Assembly (NCBI RefSeq): GCF_017307495.1
Contig: NZ_JAFKHE010000024.1
Span: 92,041 to 156,040, forward strand
Source: Devosia sp.
GTDB taxonomy: Bacteria > Pseudomonadota > Alphaproteobacteria > Rhizobiales > Devosiaceae
Length of the DNA stretch: 64,000 bases
Direction of reading: 5' to 3'
Shown: in pieces, positions 1-8,314 of the stretch
Layout: each line of letters opens with the position of its first letter
Numbering within the stretch: the stretch's first letter is position 1
Made by a program: the position numbers and the translations under genes
The notes under the pieces: model-generated
What the model was told of the DNA's origin: nothing
Databases searched by the model: none
What the model saw: the letters and a program-made list of their open reading frames with translations, nothing else

Positions 1-863
1 GGGATGAAGCGTTCGGCCTCGCCCCGTTTCATGGCGCGCCAGTCGTCGCCATGCTGCTCGAACAGCTCGATCAGCGAGTACGGGGCAGGATAGTGCTCGG
101 GCTTGGCCTTCCTGCCGACCTCGGCGCGCATCTTGTTGGCGACATAGCCACGCACCGGTCCAAGCGCCATGACGCGCTTGGTGAAGGGCGCCGGGCTGCT
201 CTTCCTCGCCTGCAGCACGGCCTTGCGCGCCTCCCAGCGCAGCGTGTCGCGCACCCGCACCAGCTTGTCGACCAGCCCCATGCGGCGGGCCGGGCTGGCG
301 CGCAGCAGCTTGCCGGTCAGCATGATCTGCATCGCATCGACCGGCCCGGCCTGCCGGATCGAGCGGCCCGAGCCGCCGAAACCCGGGAAGATGCCAAGGT
401 TGACCTCGGGGAAGCCGAGCCGCGTCCTGTCGTCGTTCACCGCCACCCGGTAGTGGCAGGCGAGTGCCAGCTCCAGCCCACCGCCGAGGCAGAAGCCGTG
501 GATACCGGCCACCACCGGCACCTTCAGCGCCTCGATGCGGTCGAACAGCCCATGCGCCCGGTCGAGCGCGGCGCGCAGCACGCCGGGATCGCTCATTTCG
601 TCGAATTCGGTGATGTCAGCCCCGGCGATGAAGCCGCTGTCCTTGCCCGAGAGCAGGACCACGCCCTTGAGCTCGCCCGAACTGGCCATCTCCTCGAGGG
701 CGGTGACGATGCCGGCCAGTTCCGCCAGCGTCTCGCGGCTCAGCGTGTTGACCGGCGCATCCGGCACGTCAATGGTCAGCCAGCCCAGGCCCTCGAAATC
801 GAGGTGGAACGTGAAGGCACGGCTCGGCGGCATTTGCACGTTTGGGGTCTGCATCTGGGCCAT
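1..863 (-). CDS. fadJ: FadJ-like enoyl-CoA hydratase/3-hydroxyacyl-CoA dehydrogenase, 3' part outside window
   Basis: Alpha subunit of the fatty-acid oxidation complex. It should hydrate enoyl-CoA and oxidise 3-hydroxyacyl-CoA in cytosolic beta-oxidation. Only the first ~287 codons are in the window; the frame stays open to base 1, so the dehydrogenase half is not visible. What is seen is a crotonase domain, with an oxyanion-hole type stretch (SGFIAGADITEF) and the glycine-rich GFCLGGGLELALAC segment. The ATG at 863 is preceded by AAGGAG at a 6-nt distance; a second ATG lies 9 nt in. The upstream fadE-type gene ends 20 nt before, so the two are very probably co-transcribed. Without the C-terminal half, a single-domain enoyl-CoA hydratase cannot be fully excluded. 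Confidence 0.85.
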   Translation of the reverse strand, partial: MAQMQTPNVQMPPSRAFTFHLDFEGLGWLTIDVPDAPVNTLSRETLAELAGIVTALEEMASSGELKGVVLLSGKDSGFIAGADITEFDEMSDPGVLRAALDRAHGLFDRIEALKVPVVAGIHGFCLGGGLELALACHYRVAVNDDRTRLGFPEVNLGIFPGFGGSGRSIRQAGPVDAMQIMLTGKLLRASPARRMGLVDKLVRVRDTLRWEARKAVLQARKSSPAPFTKRVMALGPVRGYVANKMRAEVGRKAKPEHYPAPYSLIELFEQHGDDWRAMKRGEAERFI

Positions 864-883
864 TTCCGGCTCCTTGCTGGTCT

Positions 884-3367
884 TTATTCGGCGGCTTCTT
901 CGATCGGCCGTTCGCGGCGCAACTGCCTGGATCCCAGTTCGTCCGGATCGAAGTCGTCGACCTTGATGACGCGGTCGGTGGCGTGGTCGGCGAGCCGGAG
1001 CGTTGCCGCCTCGGCTTCGGTCAGCACGCCCTTTTCAACCGCGTCGGAAATCGCATCGCGGTCGAGCCGGCGTTCGACCACGCCCTTCTTGATGGCGCGG
1101 ATGAACTTGGTCTCGATTTCGGCTGCGCCGGTGACCTTGACCAGCGCATCCTCGAGCACACCCGTGATGTCCTTGGGATCCATCGAGACATATACCCCCT
1201 TGGTCAGCCGGTCGCGGAAGGCGCCGGGCTGCAACACCGAGCGTGCCAGGCGGTAGGTCTCGCGATCCGTGGCCGGCTTGGCATGGCGTCCGAGGGGGAA
1301 CACAAGCAAGCGCATCGCGTTCCGCAGCACGAAATTGGGGAAGTTGGCGAACACGGCGGCAAAGCTCTGCTCGATCGAAAAGATCAGGTCGCGGGCAATG
1401 GCGTTGACCACCGGGCGATCCTCCTCGAGCCGGCCGTCGTCCTCGTAGCGCTTCAGCGTGGCCGACAGCAGGTAGAGGTCCGAGAGGATATCGGCCATGC
1501 GGCCTGAAAGCCGCTGCTTGCGCTTGAGATCGCCGCCGAGGAACGCCACGGTCCAGTCGCCGACCAGTGCAAAGCTCTGGCTGTAGCGGGCGAGTTGCCT
1601 GTACCAGCCCGCCATCTCGTGATCGACCGGGGTTGACGCAAAGGCGCCAAGACTGATCGCATGCAGGAAGCTGCCAACCATGTTGCGCAGCATGAAGCCG
1701 ACATGTCCGGTGAAGGCCTTGTCGAACGCGGCGATGCCGGCCTTCCTGTCCTTGTTCTGCGCCGCTGAAATTTCGGCATAGAGGTAGGGATGCGCGCGCA
1801 GCGCCCCCTGCGCGAAGGTGATCAGCGTGCGCGTCAGGATGTTCGCGCCTTCCACCGTGATCGCCACCGGCGTCGTGGCATAGCCCGAGAACAGGTAGTT
1901 GGTCGGCCCGTCCTGCACGGCGCGGCCGCCATGGATGTCCATGGCGTCGTTGAAGGCCGATCGCATCGCCTCGGTGGTGCGGTACTTGAGCAGCGCCGAC
2001 AGCACCGAGGGGCGCTGGCCTTCATCGACCATCGACGCGGTGAGCGCGCGCGAGGCCTCGTAGAGATAGGACCAGCGGACCATGCGGCTCAGCGGCTCGG
2101 CGACGCCTTCCATCAGCCCGACCGGAATGCCGAACTGGCGGCGGATGCGGGCATAGGCCGAGGTGACGCGCAGCGCGTACTTGATCGACACCGTGCCGAT
2201 GGCCGGCAAAGAGATGGCGCGCCCGGTGGCAAGGCACTCCATCAGCATGCGCCAGCCCTGCCCGACATACTCCTTGCCGCCGATGAGGAAATCCATCGGG
2301 ATAAAGACATTGCGGCCCTGGGTCGGGCCGTTCATGAAGGCCGAGCGCGACGGGTAATGCCGGCGCCCGATCTTGACGCCCGGGAACTTGGCTGGCACCA
2401 GCGCCAGCGTGATGCCGACATTGTCGACCTCGCCGATCAGGTGCTCGGGGTCATGCAGGTGGAAGGCGAGGCCGAGCAGCGTCGCCACCGGCGCCAGCGT
2501 GATGTAGCGCTTGTCCCAGCTGAGCTTGACGCCCAGCGTCTTCTTGCCCTCGTACATGTCGTAGCAGACCACGCCGACATCGCGCATGCCGGCCGCATCC
2601 GAGCCGGCATGCGGGCCGGTGAGCGCAAAGCACGGCACTTCCTGGCCCTTGGCGAGGCGGCCGAGATACTTCTTCTTCTGGTCCTCGGTGCCGTATTTCT
2701 CGAGCAGTTCGCCCGGCCCGAGCGAGTTGGGCACCATCACCGTGATGCCCGCGGCGATCGAGCGCGAGGCGATCTTGCTCACCACCTGGCTCTGCGCCTG
2801 GGCAGAAAAGCCGAGACCGCCATGCTCGCGGCCGATCAGCATGCCCAGGAACCCCTGCTCCTTGAGATAGGTCCACACGGCCGGCGGCAGGTCGGCGCGA
2901 TTGTTGCGCGTATCCCAGTCGTCGATCATCGCGCAGACCTTCTCGACCGGCCCGTCGAGGAAGGCCTGCTCCTCGGTCGAGAGCGTCGGCTTGCGCACCC
3001 CGAGCAGCTTGGTCCAGTCCGGCCGGCCTGAGAACAGTTCCGCGTCCCAGCCGACCGTACCGGCGTCGAGCGCCTCCTGCTCAGTCCGGCTCACGCGCGG
3101 CAGGATCGACTTCACGATGCCATAGGCCGGCCCGGTAAGGATGACCCTGCGCACCGGCGTCAGCGCGAGCAGCGCCAGGATCGCGGCCGGCAACAGCGCC
3201 AGCACCCACCCGAGCGTGTCCGTCATCAGCCACAGGCCATTGTGCGTCGAGATGCGGCTCAGCGCGCCGACGACCAGCGCCACCAGCGCCCACTGCCACA
3301 GGGGAGCGCGACGCATGGCGAGCACCGCGATGGCGACGAGCGTCAGGACAAGGAGCACCCAGACCAT
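884..3367 (-). CDS. fadE: Acyl-CoA dehydrogenase, large FadE type
   Basis: FAD-dependent acyl-CoA dehydrogenase, the first step of beta-oxidation. The 827-aa length matches the large FadE class, about twice an ordinary acyl-CoA dehydrogenase. The N-terminus has two hydrophobic segments (about residues 2-55, starting MVWVLLVLTLVAIAVLAM), as in membrane-associated FadE. The dehydrogenase core follows (GLGFSAQAQSQ, then FALTGPHAGSDAAGM, IHGGRAVQDGPTN) and then a long C-terminal extension of the FadE type. The start at 3367 was chosen because GAGGAGG lies 6-7 nt before it; an in-frame start 18 codons earlier lacks this. It is divergent from fadD, and its likely promoter overlaps a palindrome at 3506-3521. 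Co-transcribed with the FadJ-like gene. Confidence 0.93.
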   Translation of the reverse strand: MVWVLLVLTLVAIAVLAMRRAPLWQWALVALVVGALSRISTHNGLWLMTDTLGWVLALLPAAILALLALTPVRRVILTGPAYGIVKSILPRVSRTEQEALDAGTVGWDAELFSGRPDWTKLLGVRKPTLSTEEQAFLDGPVEKVCAMIDDWDTRNNRADLPPAVWTYLKEQGFLGMLIGREHGGLGFSAQAQSQVVSKIASRSIAAGITVMVPNSLGPGELLEKYGTEDQKKKYLGRLAKGQEVPCFALTGPHAGSDAAGMRDVGVVCYDMYEGKKTLGVKLSWDKRYITLAPVATLLGLAFHLHDPEHLIGEVDNVGITLALVPAKFPGVKIGRRHYPSRSAFMNGPTQGRNVFIPMDFLIGGKEYVGQGWRMLMECLATGRAISLPAIGTVSIKYALRVTSAYARIRRQFGIPVGLMEGVAEPLSRMVRWSYLYEASRALTASMVDEGQRPSVLSALLKYRTTEAMRSAFNDAMDIHGGRAVQDGPTNYLFSGYATTPVAITVEGANILTRTLITFAQGALRAHPYLYAEISAAQNKDRKAGIAAFDKAFTGHVGFMLRNMVGSFLHAISLGAFASTPVDHEMAGWYRQLARYSQSFALVGDWTVAFLGGDLKRKQRLSGRMADILSDLYLLSATLKRYEDDGRLEEDRPVVNAIARDLIFSIEQSFAAVFANFPNFVLRNAMRLLVFPLGRHAKPATDRETYRLARSVLQPGAFRDRLTKGVYVSMDPKDITGVLEDALVKVTGAAEIETKFIRAIKKGVVERRLDRDAISDAVEKGVLTEAEAATLRLADHATDRVIKVDDFDPDELGSRQLRRERPIEEAAE

Positions 3368-3492
3368 CGATATCCTCCTCTGCCGAACCGGCACTGGCGC
3401 CGCGCCGGAGGTGACGGTCAACCACCTCGCGAGCCCGCCCGGACCGACTCCACGAGACGGGAGTCTAGGCGCGAGCCAGCACCATCCGCCAC

Positions 3493-3521
3493 AAAATACC
3501 GCCAGTTGACGTATACGTCAA
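3493..3521 (-). promoter_or_regulatory. Predicted fadE promoter with palindromic operator over the -35
   Basis: On the minus strand, TTGACG (3521-3516) and TATTTT (3498-3493) are separated by exactly 17 nt, a fair sigma-70 promoter for fadE. The -35 is one half of a perfect 16-bp palindrome TTGACGTATACGTCAA at 3506-3521. A near copy covers the fadD -35 (3641-3656). The geometry suggests repression by a dimeric regulator; the MerR-type protein encoded after fadD is the obvious candidate (inference). MerR-family LiuR-type regulators are known controllers of acyl-CoA catabolic genes. Confidence 0.6.
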
Positions 3522-3640
3522 TCTGGCGACGTATAAGGCAATTCGAAAAGTCCAGAAGGTGCAATGAAAGATGGCGGAGGACTGCCGGTCCATTCCTGCA
3601 GCAACGGCATCCGATTGGTTCGAGTTCCAACGTCCTCCAT

Positions 3641-3669
3641 TTGACGCTTACGTCACTTGGTGGAATACT
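3641..3669 (+). promoter_or_regulatory. Predicted fadD promoter with operator over the -35
   Basis: TTGACG (3641-3646), a 17-nt spacer and AATACT (3664-3669) form a promoter for fadD, placing the RNA start about 30 nt before its ATG. The -35 is part of TTGACGCTTACGTCAC (3641-3656), a near copy of the perfect palindrome over the fadE -35: arms TGACG/CGTCA are kept and the centre differs (CTTA versus TATA). The rest of the 3368-3707 gap contains a further half-like GACGTATA at 3528-3535 and no gene. Confidence 0.6.
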
Positions 3670-3707
3670 CTTTTCAACACTGGCGACACAGCCGGAGGAG
3701 GAGAGAG

Positions 3708-5426
3708 ATGGCAACCGAGCCCGAAAAAGGCATGGAACGCCCGTGGGTTAGTCACTATCCCGAGGGCATCTCCTGGGATACGCCGGTGGACCTCACCCCC
3801 GTCCACGAACAGGTCCTCGCCGCCTGCGCCCGCACCCCCCAGTCCGACGCCCTCGACTTCCTCGGCAAGAAGACCCGTTACGGAGAATTAGGCAAACAAA
3901 TCAATGCTTTCGCCGGCGCGCTGCAGTCCGAGTTCGGCATCGCCAAGGGCACCCGCGTCGCCCTCCTCCTCCCCAACACCCCCTTCTACGTCATCGCCTA
4001 CTACGCCATTCTCCGCGCCGGCGGAATCGTGGTGAACTGCAACCCGCTCTACACCGTCAAGGAACTCACCCACATCGTCGGCAATGCCGGCGCCGAGCTG
4101 ATGGTGACCCTGGATCTCAGCCAGGTGTTCGACAAGGCCGAGAAGCTGGCCGAGGCCGGCCACGTCAAGAAGCTGATCGTCTGCCACTTCCCAGACGCCC
4201 TGCCCGGGCCCAAGAAGTTGTTGTTCAAGCTGGCAAAATCCGGGGACTTGCGAAAGCTCGACCGCTCCACCGTCGCGGACCGCATCACCCGCTTCGACCA
4301 GATGCTGGCCAGGAAGCTCGCCCCCCAACCGGTGACAATCGATCCGAAGTCTGATGTCGCGGTGCAGCAATATACCGGCGGTACGACGGGCCTGCCCAAG
4401 GGCGCGATGTTGAGCCATGCCAATATCGCCGCCAATCTCAGCCAGATCGACGCCTGGGGCTGCGGCCTGTTCTACCCGCCGAGCCGCGTGGTCGCCGTGC
4501 TGCCGTTCTTCCACATCTTTTCCATGACCGTGTGCATGAACGTGCCGCTCTCGGTCGGCGCCCAGGTGGTGATGCTCCCCCGCTTCGAGCTCAAGGCGTT
4601 CCTGCAGTTGATGAGCCGCACCGGCGCCAATGTCCTGCCGGCCGTGCCCACCCTGATCCAGGCGCTGGCCAGGACCGGCGAGCGCGCGAAGCCGCACCTC
4701 GTCTCGGTGGAAGTCGCCATCTCCGGCGGCGCGCCACTGAGCGACGAGGTGCGCGAGAACTGGTCGAAGGTCAGCACCGCCCTGCTTGCCGAGGGCTACG
4801 GCCTGACCGAGGCGTCGCCGGTCGTCTGCTGCGCCGCACTGCGTGTGCCGAGCAAGCCCAGGTCGATCGGTCAGCCCCTGCCTGCCACCGATATCCGCTT
4901 CGTCGACGTGGACACCAATCAGGTGGTGCCCCTCGGCCAGCGCGGCGAGCTGCAGGTGAAGGGGCCGCAGGTGATGCTGGGCTATCACGACAACCCCGAG
5001 GCCACCCGAGCCGCCTTCATGGACGGCTGGCTGCGCACCGGCGATGTCGGCATCATGGACGATGACGGCTATGTCTTTATCGTCGACCGGATCAAGGACC
5101 TGATCATCTGCTCGGGCTTCAACGTCTACCCCCGCAATGTCGAGGAGGCGATCCTGCAACATCCAGCCGTGGAAGAAGCCAACGTCATCGGCGTGCCCGA
5201 CGAGTATCGCGGCGAGGCGCCCGTCGCCTTCGTTAAGCTCAAGGACGGCCAGCAGACCTCGGAAGCCGAGCTCAAGAAATTCCTTGCGCAGAGCCTGAAC
5301 AAGATCGAAATGCCCAAGGAAATCATCTTCAAGGATCAGCTCCCCAAGACGCTGATCGGCAAGCTGAGCAAGAAAGAGCTGCGCGAGGAATACGCAGCGC
5401 GGGGCGAGACGCATGAACCGGCCTGA
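3708..5426 (+). CDS. fadD: Long-chain fatty acid-CoA ligase
   Basis: ATP-dependent acyl-CoA synthetase that activates fatty acids for beta-oxidation. The 572-aa protein is full length for FadD. The AMP-binding P-loop signature YTGGTTGLPKGAM is followed by GYGLTEASPV, then GWLRTGDVG, and ends with the catalytic C-terminal lysine region (PKTLIGKLSKKELR). The ATG at 3708 is chosen because GGAGGAGGAGAG immediately precedes it; an earlier GTG has no such site. It overlaps the MerR-type gene by 14 nt, so the two are translationally linked. Its promoter appears to share an operator type with fadE, which fits joint control of the pathway. Confidence 0.95.
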   Translation: MATEPEKGMERPWVSHYPEGISWDTPVDLTPVHEQVLAACARTPQSDALDFLGKKTRYGELGKQINAFAGALQSEFGIAKGTRVALLLPNTPFYVIAYYAILRAGGIVVNCNPLYTVKELTHIVGNAGAELMVTLDLSQVFDKAEKLAEAGHVKKLIVCHFPDALPGPKKLLFKLAKSGDLRKLDRSTVADRITRFDQMLARKLAPQPVTIDPKSDVAVQQYTGGTTGLPKGAMLSHANIAANLSQIDAWGCGLFYPPSRVVAVLPFFHIFSMTVCMNVPLSVGAQVVMLPRFELKAFLQLMSRTGANVLPAVPTLIQALARTGERAKPHLVSVEVAISGGAPLSDEVRENWSKVSTALLAEGYGLTEASPVVCCAALRVPSKPRSIGQPLPATDIRFVDVDTNQVVPLGQRGELQVKGPQVMLGYHDNPEATRAAFMDGWLRTGDVGIMDDDGYVFIVDRIKDLIICSGFNVYPRNVEEAILQHPAVEEANVIGVPDEYRGEAPVAFVKLKDGQQTSEAELKKFLAQSLNKIEMPKEIIFKDQLPKTLIGKLSKKELREEYAARGETHEPA

Positions 5427-5805
5427 ACCCGAAAACCGCGACCTGTTCGCGATCGCCGACCTGAGCCGGGAATTCGGCATCTCGACCCGGGCCATCCGCT
5501 TTTACGAGAGCAAGGGCCTGCTCAACCCGGAGCGCGTCGGCAGCACCCGCGTCTTCCGCCGTCGCGACCGCGCACGACTGATCCTGATCCTGCGCGGCAA
5601 GCGCCTGGGCTTTTCGCTGCGCGACATCTCGGATTATCTCAGCCTCTACGACGCCCAGTCGCAGACCCGCCAGGTCAGCATGCTTATCGAGAAGGTCGAC
5701 GAGCGGCTCGGCCTGCTCGAGCGGCAGAAGAAGGACCTTGAGACGACGATCAGCGAGTTGCGCGAGATCCGCAAGCTCGCCGACGAGCAGATGGCGCGGT
5801 CATAG
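5413..5805 (+). CDS. MerR-family transcriptional regulator, LiuR-like
   Basis: A 130-aa DNA-binding protein. The N-terminal MerR winged helix is clear (FAIADLSREFGISTRAIRFYE, about residues 12-32, then KGLLNPER). A charged helix follows at about residues 90-125, expected to form the antiparallel dimerisation coiled coil. There are no cysteine metal-binding motifs, so a metal sensor is unlikely. The start codon lies inside the end of fadD (14-nt overlap). The context suggests it governs the divergent fadE/fadD promoters through the TTGACG/CGTCAA palindromes (inference). MerR-type regulators of leucine and fatty-acid breakdown (LiuR group) have similar size and neighbours. Confidence 0.85.
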   Translation: MNRPEPENRDLFAIADLSREFGISTRAIRFYESKGLLNPERVGSTRVFRRRDRARLILILRGKRLGFSLRDISDYLSLYDAQSQTRQVSMLIEKVDERLGLLERQKKDLETTISELREIRKLADEQMARS

Positions 5806-5847
5806 GTCGCCAGTCCAGTGGGGTGTCATTGCGAAAGGACAGAGATC

Positions 5848-6465
5848 GTGAACCGACTCGCTCACTGGCGTCGCGGCGCCCTTGCGCTGCTTGCATTTGG
5901 CCTGATGGTGGTACTAACGGGGTGCGTGGTAAGCTCAAAGAGCGCGCTGGTTCCGGTCGATGAGGCCGTCGAGCTGCTGCCCGCCAACCTGGACTTCGTC
6001 ACATACAAGGAGGACGAGCCTGGCAAGTTCACCCGGTCCGACGACCAACCGGGAGGCCTGTCCCTCGTTCCGGCTACGCGGACTTACGTCGATGCGGCCG
6101 GGGAAATCACCGCATACTTCGTGCCGCGCGACGACGGCACCTACTTGATCAGTGTACTGAGCAAAGGCTCCAGCGGCGAAGGTGTGATGTACGGGGTTGC
6201 CCGGTACAAGGACGGCATCCTCGAGCTCAGGATGATCTTCTCCGGCAAGCCGGACGAGGAAATGGCCGCAGCCGGGGCTGCGATTCCAGACGGCGCGACC
6301 ATCGAAGGCGGCGGCATCGTCGTTACCAGCCGCGCCGGGCTAGAAACGATCATACATATGGTCGCCACGGGGGCACTTGCGACAACCCCGCTCATCGCCT
6401 GGGCCGAAGAAGCACCGGCTCCCGATGCCATTGTCGGCGATGGCGACTGGTACCGGGTGGAGTAA
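5848..6465 (+). CDS. Putative lipoprotein of unknown function
   Basis: Not recognised. From the GTG at 5848, which has AAGGA about 10 nt upstream, the protein is 205 aa and begins with a typical lipoprotein signal: positively charged MNRLAHWRRG, a hydrophobic run, and the lipobox LTGC with Cys26. An ATG at 5818 in frame would put ten polar residues before the signal and is less likely. The remainder is a soluble, acidic domain without recognised motifs, probably anchored in an envelope membrane. It stands alone on the plus strand, after the fadD-merR unit and convergent with the UVR-motif gene, 3 nt away. Confidence 0.75.
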   Translation: MNRLAHWRRGALALLAFGLMVVLTGCVVSSKSALVPVDEAVELLPANLDFVTYKEDEPGKFTRSDDQPGGLSLVPATRTYVDAAGEITAYFVPRDDGTYLISVLSKGSSGEGVMYGVARYKDGILELRMIFSGKPDEEMAAAGAAIPDGATIEGGGIVVTSRAGLETIIHMVATGALATTPLIAWAEEAPAPDAIVGDGDWYRVE

Positions 6466-6468
6466 AGG

Positions 6469-6726
6469 CTAGCGCTTCCGCCCCTTTACCGTCGTCATCA
6501 GGTTCGGCTTGTTCGGGCGTTTCCAGCCCTTTGGCGGCTCGACCACCGGCACCTGCGTGCCGAGCCCCATTTCGCCCGGCGGGGGCTTGCGCACGGCGGT
6601 GCCACCCTTTAGCCGCACGATCTCGTCGCGCAGGCGAGCGGCAGTCTCGAAGTCCTCGCGGGTCACTGCGGCGAGCATCTCGCCCTCGAGGGCAATGATC
6701 TTTCTCTCGATGGCGGCAAGCGACAT
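6469..6726 (-). CDS. Small UVR-motif protein
   Basis: An 85-aa protein whose first half holds a UvrB/UvrC-type UVR motif: LEGEMLAAVTREDFETAARL at residues 10-29, then RDEIVRL. The rest is basic and proline-rich (KPPPGEMG, ending KGRKR). In UvrB and UvrC this motif mediates their contact; small free-standing UVR proteins are also known, for example McsA-like. It is the third gene of the exonuclease-ligase unit, starting 10 nt after the ligase stop, and GAGGG precedes its ATG. That suggests a repair-associated adaptor, which is inference. No zinc-binding cysteines are present. Confidence 0.75.
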   Translation of the reverse strand: MSLAAIERKIIALEGEMLAAVTREDFETAARLRDEIVRLKGGTAVRKPPPGEMGLGTQVPVVEPPKGWKRPNKPNLMTTVKGRKR

Positions 6727-6736
6727 TTCCACGCCC

Positions 6737-8314
6737 TCAGGTTGCCGACAGGAAGACCTGCATGTCTTCAAGTGTCGCGGCCTCGGCGGCCGGTTTGTCC
6801 CACCTTATCCGGTTGATACGCGGGAAGCGAAGCGCGATGCCGGACTTGTGCCGGCCGGATTGCTGAGCAGAATCAAAGGCTACCTCGAAAACGAGTTCCT
6901 TGCTGACCTCGCGGACCGGGCCGAAGCTGGCGACCGTGTTGTTGCGCACCCACTTGTCGAGCTGGCGCAGTTCCTCGTCGGTGAAGCCGAAATAGGCCTT
7001 GCCGATGGGGACGATCTCGTTCCCCTTCCATACCCCGAAGGTGTAATCGGAATAGAACGAGGAGCGTTTGCCGTGACCGCGCTGGGCGTACATGAGGATG
7101 GCGTCGACCACGTTCGGATCGCGTTTCCACTTGTACCACAAGCCTTTAGGGCGACCAGGCACGTAGGGTGACGAGCGCAGCTTCAGCATGACGCCCTCGT
7201 GGCCGTGCTCGGCGGCGCCGCGGCGGCGGATCTCGGCGAGTTGCTCCCAGTTCTCGAACGGGACGATCGGCGAGAGGTCGAGGCGGGTCTGCGGGTGGGC
7301 GGCGAACCAGGCTTCGAGCCGTTGCCGGCGCTCGCGCCAGGGCAGGCTGCGGATGTCTGTACCGCCCTGGAACATGAGGTCATAGACGCGCAAAAATGCA
7401 GGTAAAGTCTGCAGATGTTTCATGGAAGCCTGTTTGCGGTTCAGCCGCTGCTGAAGGTCGTTGAACGGCAGCGGCTCGAAATCGGCCCCGACCAGCAGTT
7501 CGCCATCGAGCACGCCGTCGCCGAAGACGTTGTCGACAATGTCGGGGAAGGCAGCGGCGATGTCGTCGCCGGTGCGCGAGAACATCGACACCTTGCCCCT
7601 GGCGGCGATGATCTGGACCCGGATGCCGTCCCATTTCCACTCGGCGACCCATTCGGCCGGGTCGAGGGTGGCAAAGTCCTTTTCCTCGTCGATGGGGTTG
7701 GACAGCATCAGCGGGTGGAAGCGCGCCGTGTGGTCGATGTCAGGGCGTTCCGCCCTGCCCTCCAGCCAGTCGAAGAGTTCGGGATAGGGCGCGCTGATGC
7801 CGTTCCACACCTCCTCGATCTCCTGCAGTCCGATGCCGCTCATTTCGGCGAGCGCGGTCTTGGCGAGGCGCGCATTGACGCCGATGCGCAGCGCGCCGGT
7901 GGCGAACTTGACCAGGGCCCAGCGCTCATTGATCGAGGCGCGGGTGAGGAGCGAGCCGATGAGCCGCGGCAGCTCGGCCTTGCTGGTCATGTTGAACAGC
8001 TCGACCAGATCGGACAGCGACGGCAGCGGCTCGGTTCCTCCGTGGTGCTGCCAGATCAGCGCGATGGTCTCGCCGAGGTCGCCGACATAGTCGTAGCTGA
8101 GGGCGAACAGATGCGGATCGACCTCGGCAAGGACGACGTCGCGCAGGATCGCCGGCTTCACGTTCTTGAACGTCAGCGCCCCGGTGAGGATGGCCAGTGC
8201 GATACCGCGATCCGGATCGGGGGTCTCGCGGAAGTACTGCGCCATCGCCTCGATCTTGCGGTTACGCGACGGAGTGAGGGCGAGCAGCTCCATCAGCTGG
8301 GCGAAGCGCCTCAT
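6737..8314 (-). CDS. ATP-dependent DNA ligase, cisplatin-damage-response type
   Basis: Seals DNA nicks using ATP. The 525-aa protein has an alpha-helical N-terminal domain (about residues 1-200), the adenylation domain with KWDG at 227-230 (Lys227 as the AMP-accepting residue), and an OB-fold C-terminal part. This order is that of the bacterial LigC-like ligases annotated as cisplatin-damage-response ligases, which travel with a beta-lactamase-fold exonuclease. The ATG at 8314 overlaps the exonuclease stop by 4 nt (ATGA), so translation is coupled. The helicase and PdeM-type endonuclease that often complete this cluster are not here; a UVR-motif gene follows instead. Confidence 0.92.
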   Translation of the reverse strand: MRRFAQLMELLALTPSRNRKIEAMAQYFRETPDPDRGIALAILTGALTFKNVKPAILRDVVLAEVDPHLFALSYDYVGDLGETIALIWQHHGGTEPLPSLSDLVELFNMTSKAELPRLIGSLLTRASINERWALVKFATGALRIGVNARLAKTALAEMSGIGLQEIEEVWNGISAPYPELFDWLEGRAERPDIDHTARFHPLMLSNPIDEEKDFATLDPAEWVAEWKWDGIRVQIIAARGKVSMFSRTGDDIAAAFPDIVDNVFGDGVLDGELLVGADFEPLPFNDLQQRLNRKQASMKHLQTLPAFLRVYDLMFQGGTDIRSLPWRERRQRLEAWFAAHPQTRLDLSPIVPFENWEQLAEIRRRGAAEHGHEGVMLKLRSSPYVPGRPKGLWYKWKRDPNVVDAILMYAQRGHGKRSSFYSDYTFGVWKGNEIVPIGKAYFGFTDEELRQLDKWVRNNTVASFGPVREVSKELVFEVAFDSAQQSGRHKSGIALRFPRINRIRWDKPAAEAATLEDMQVFLSAT

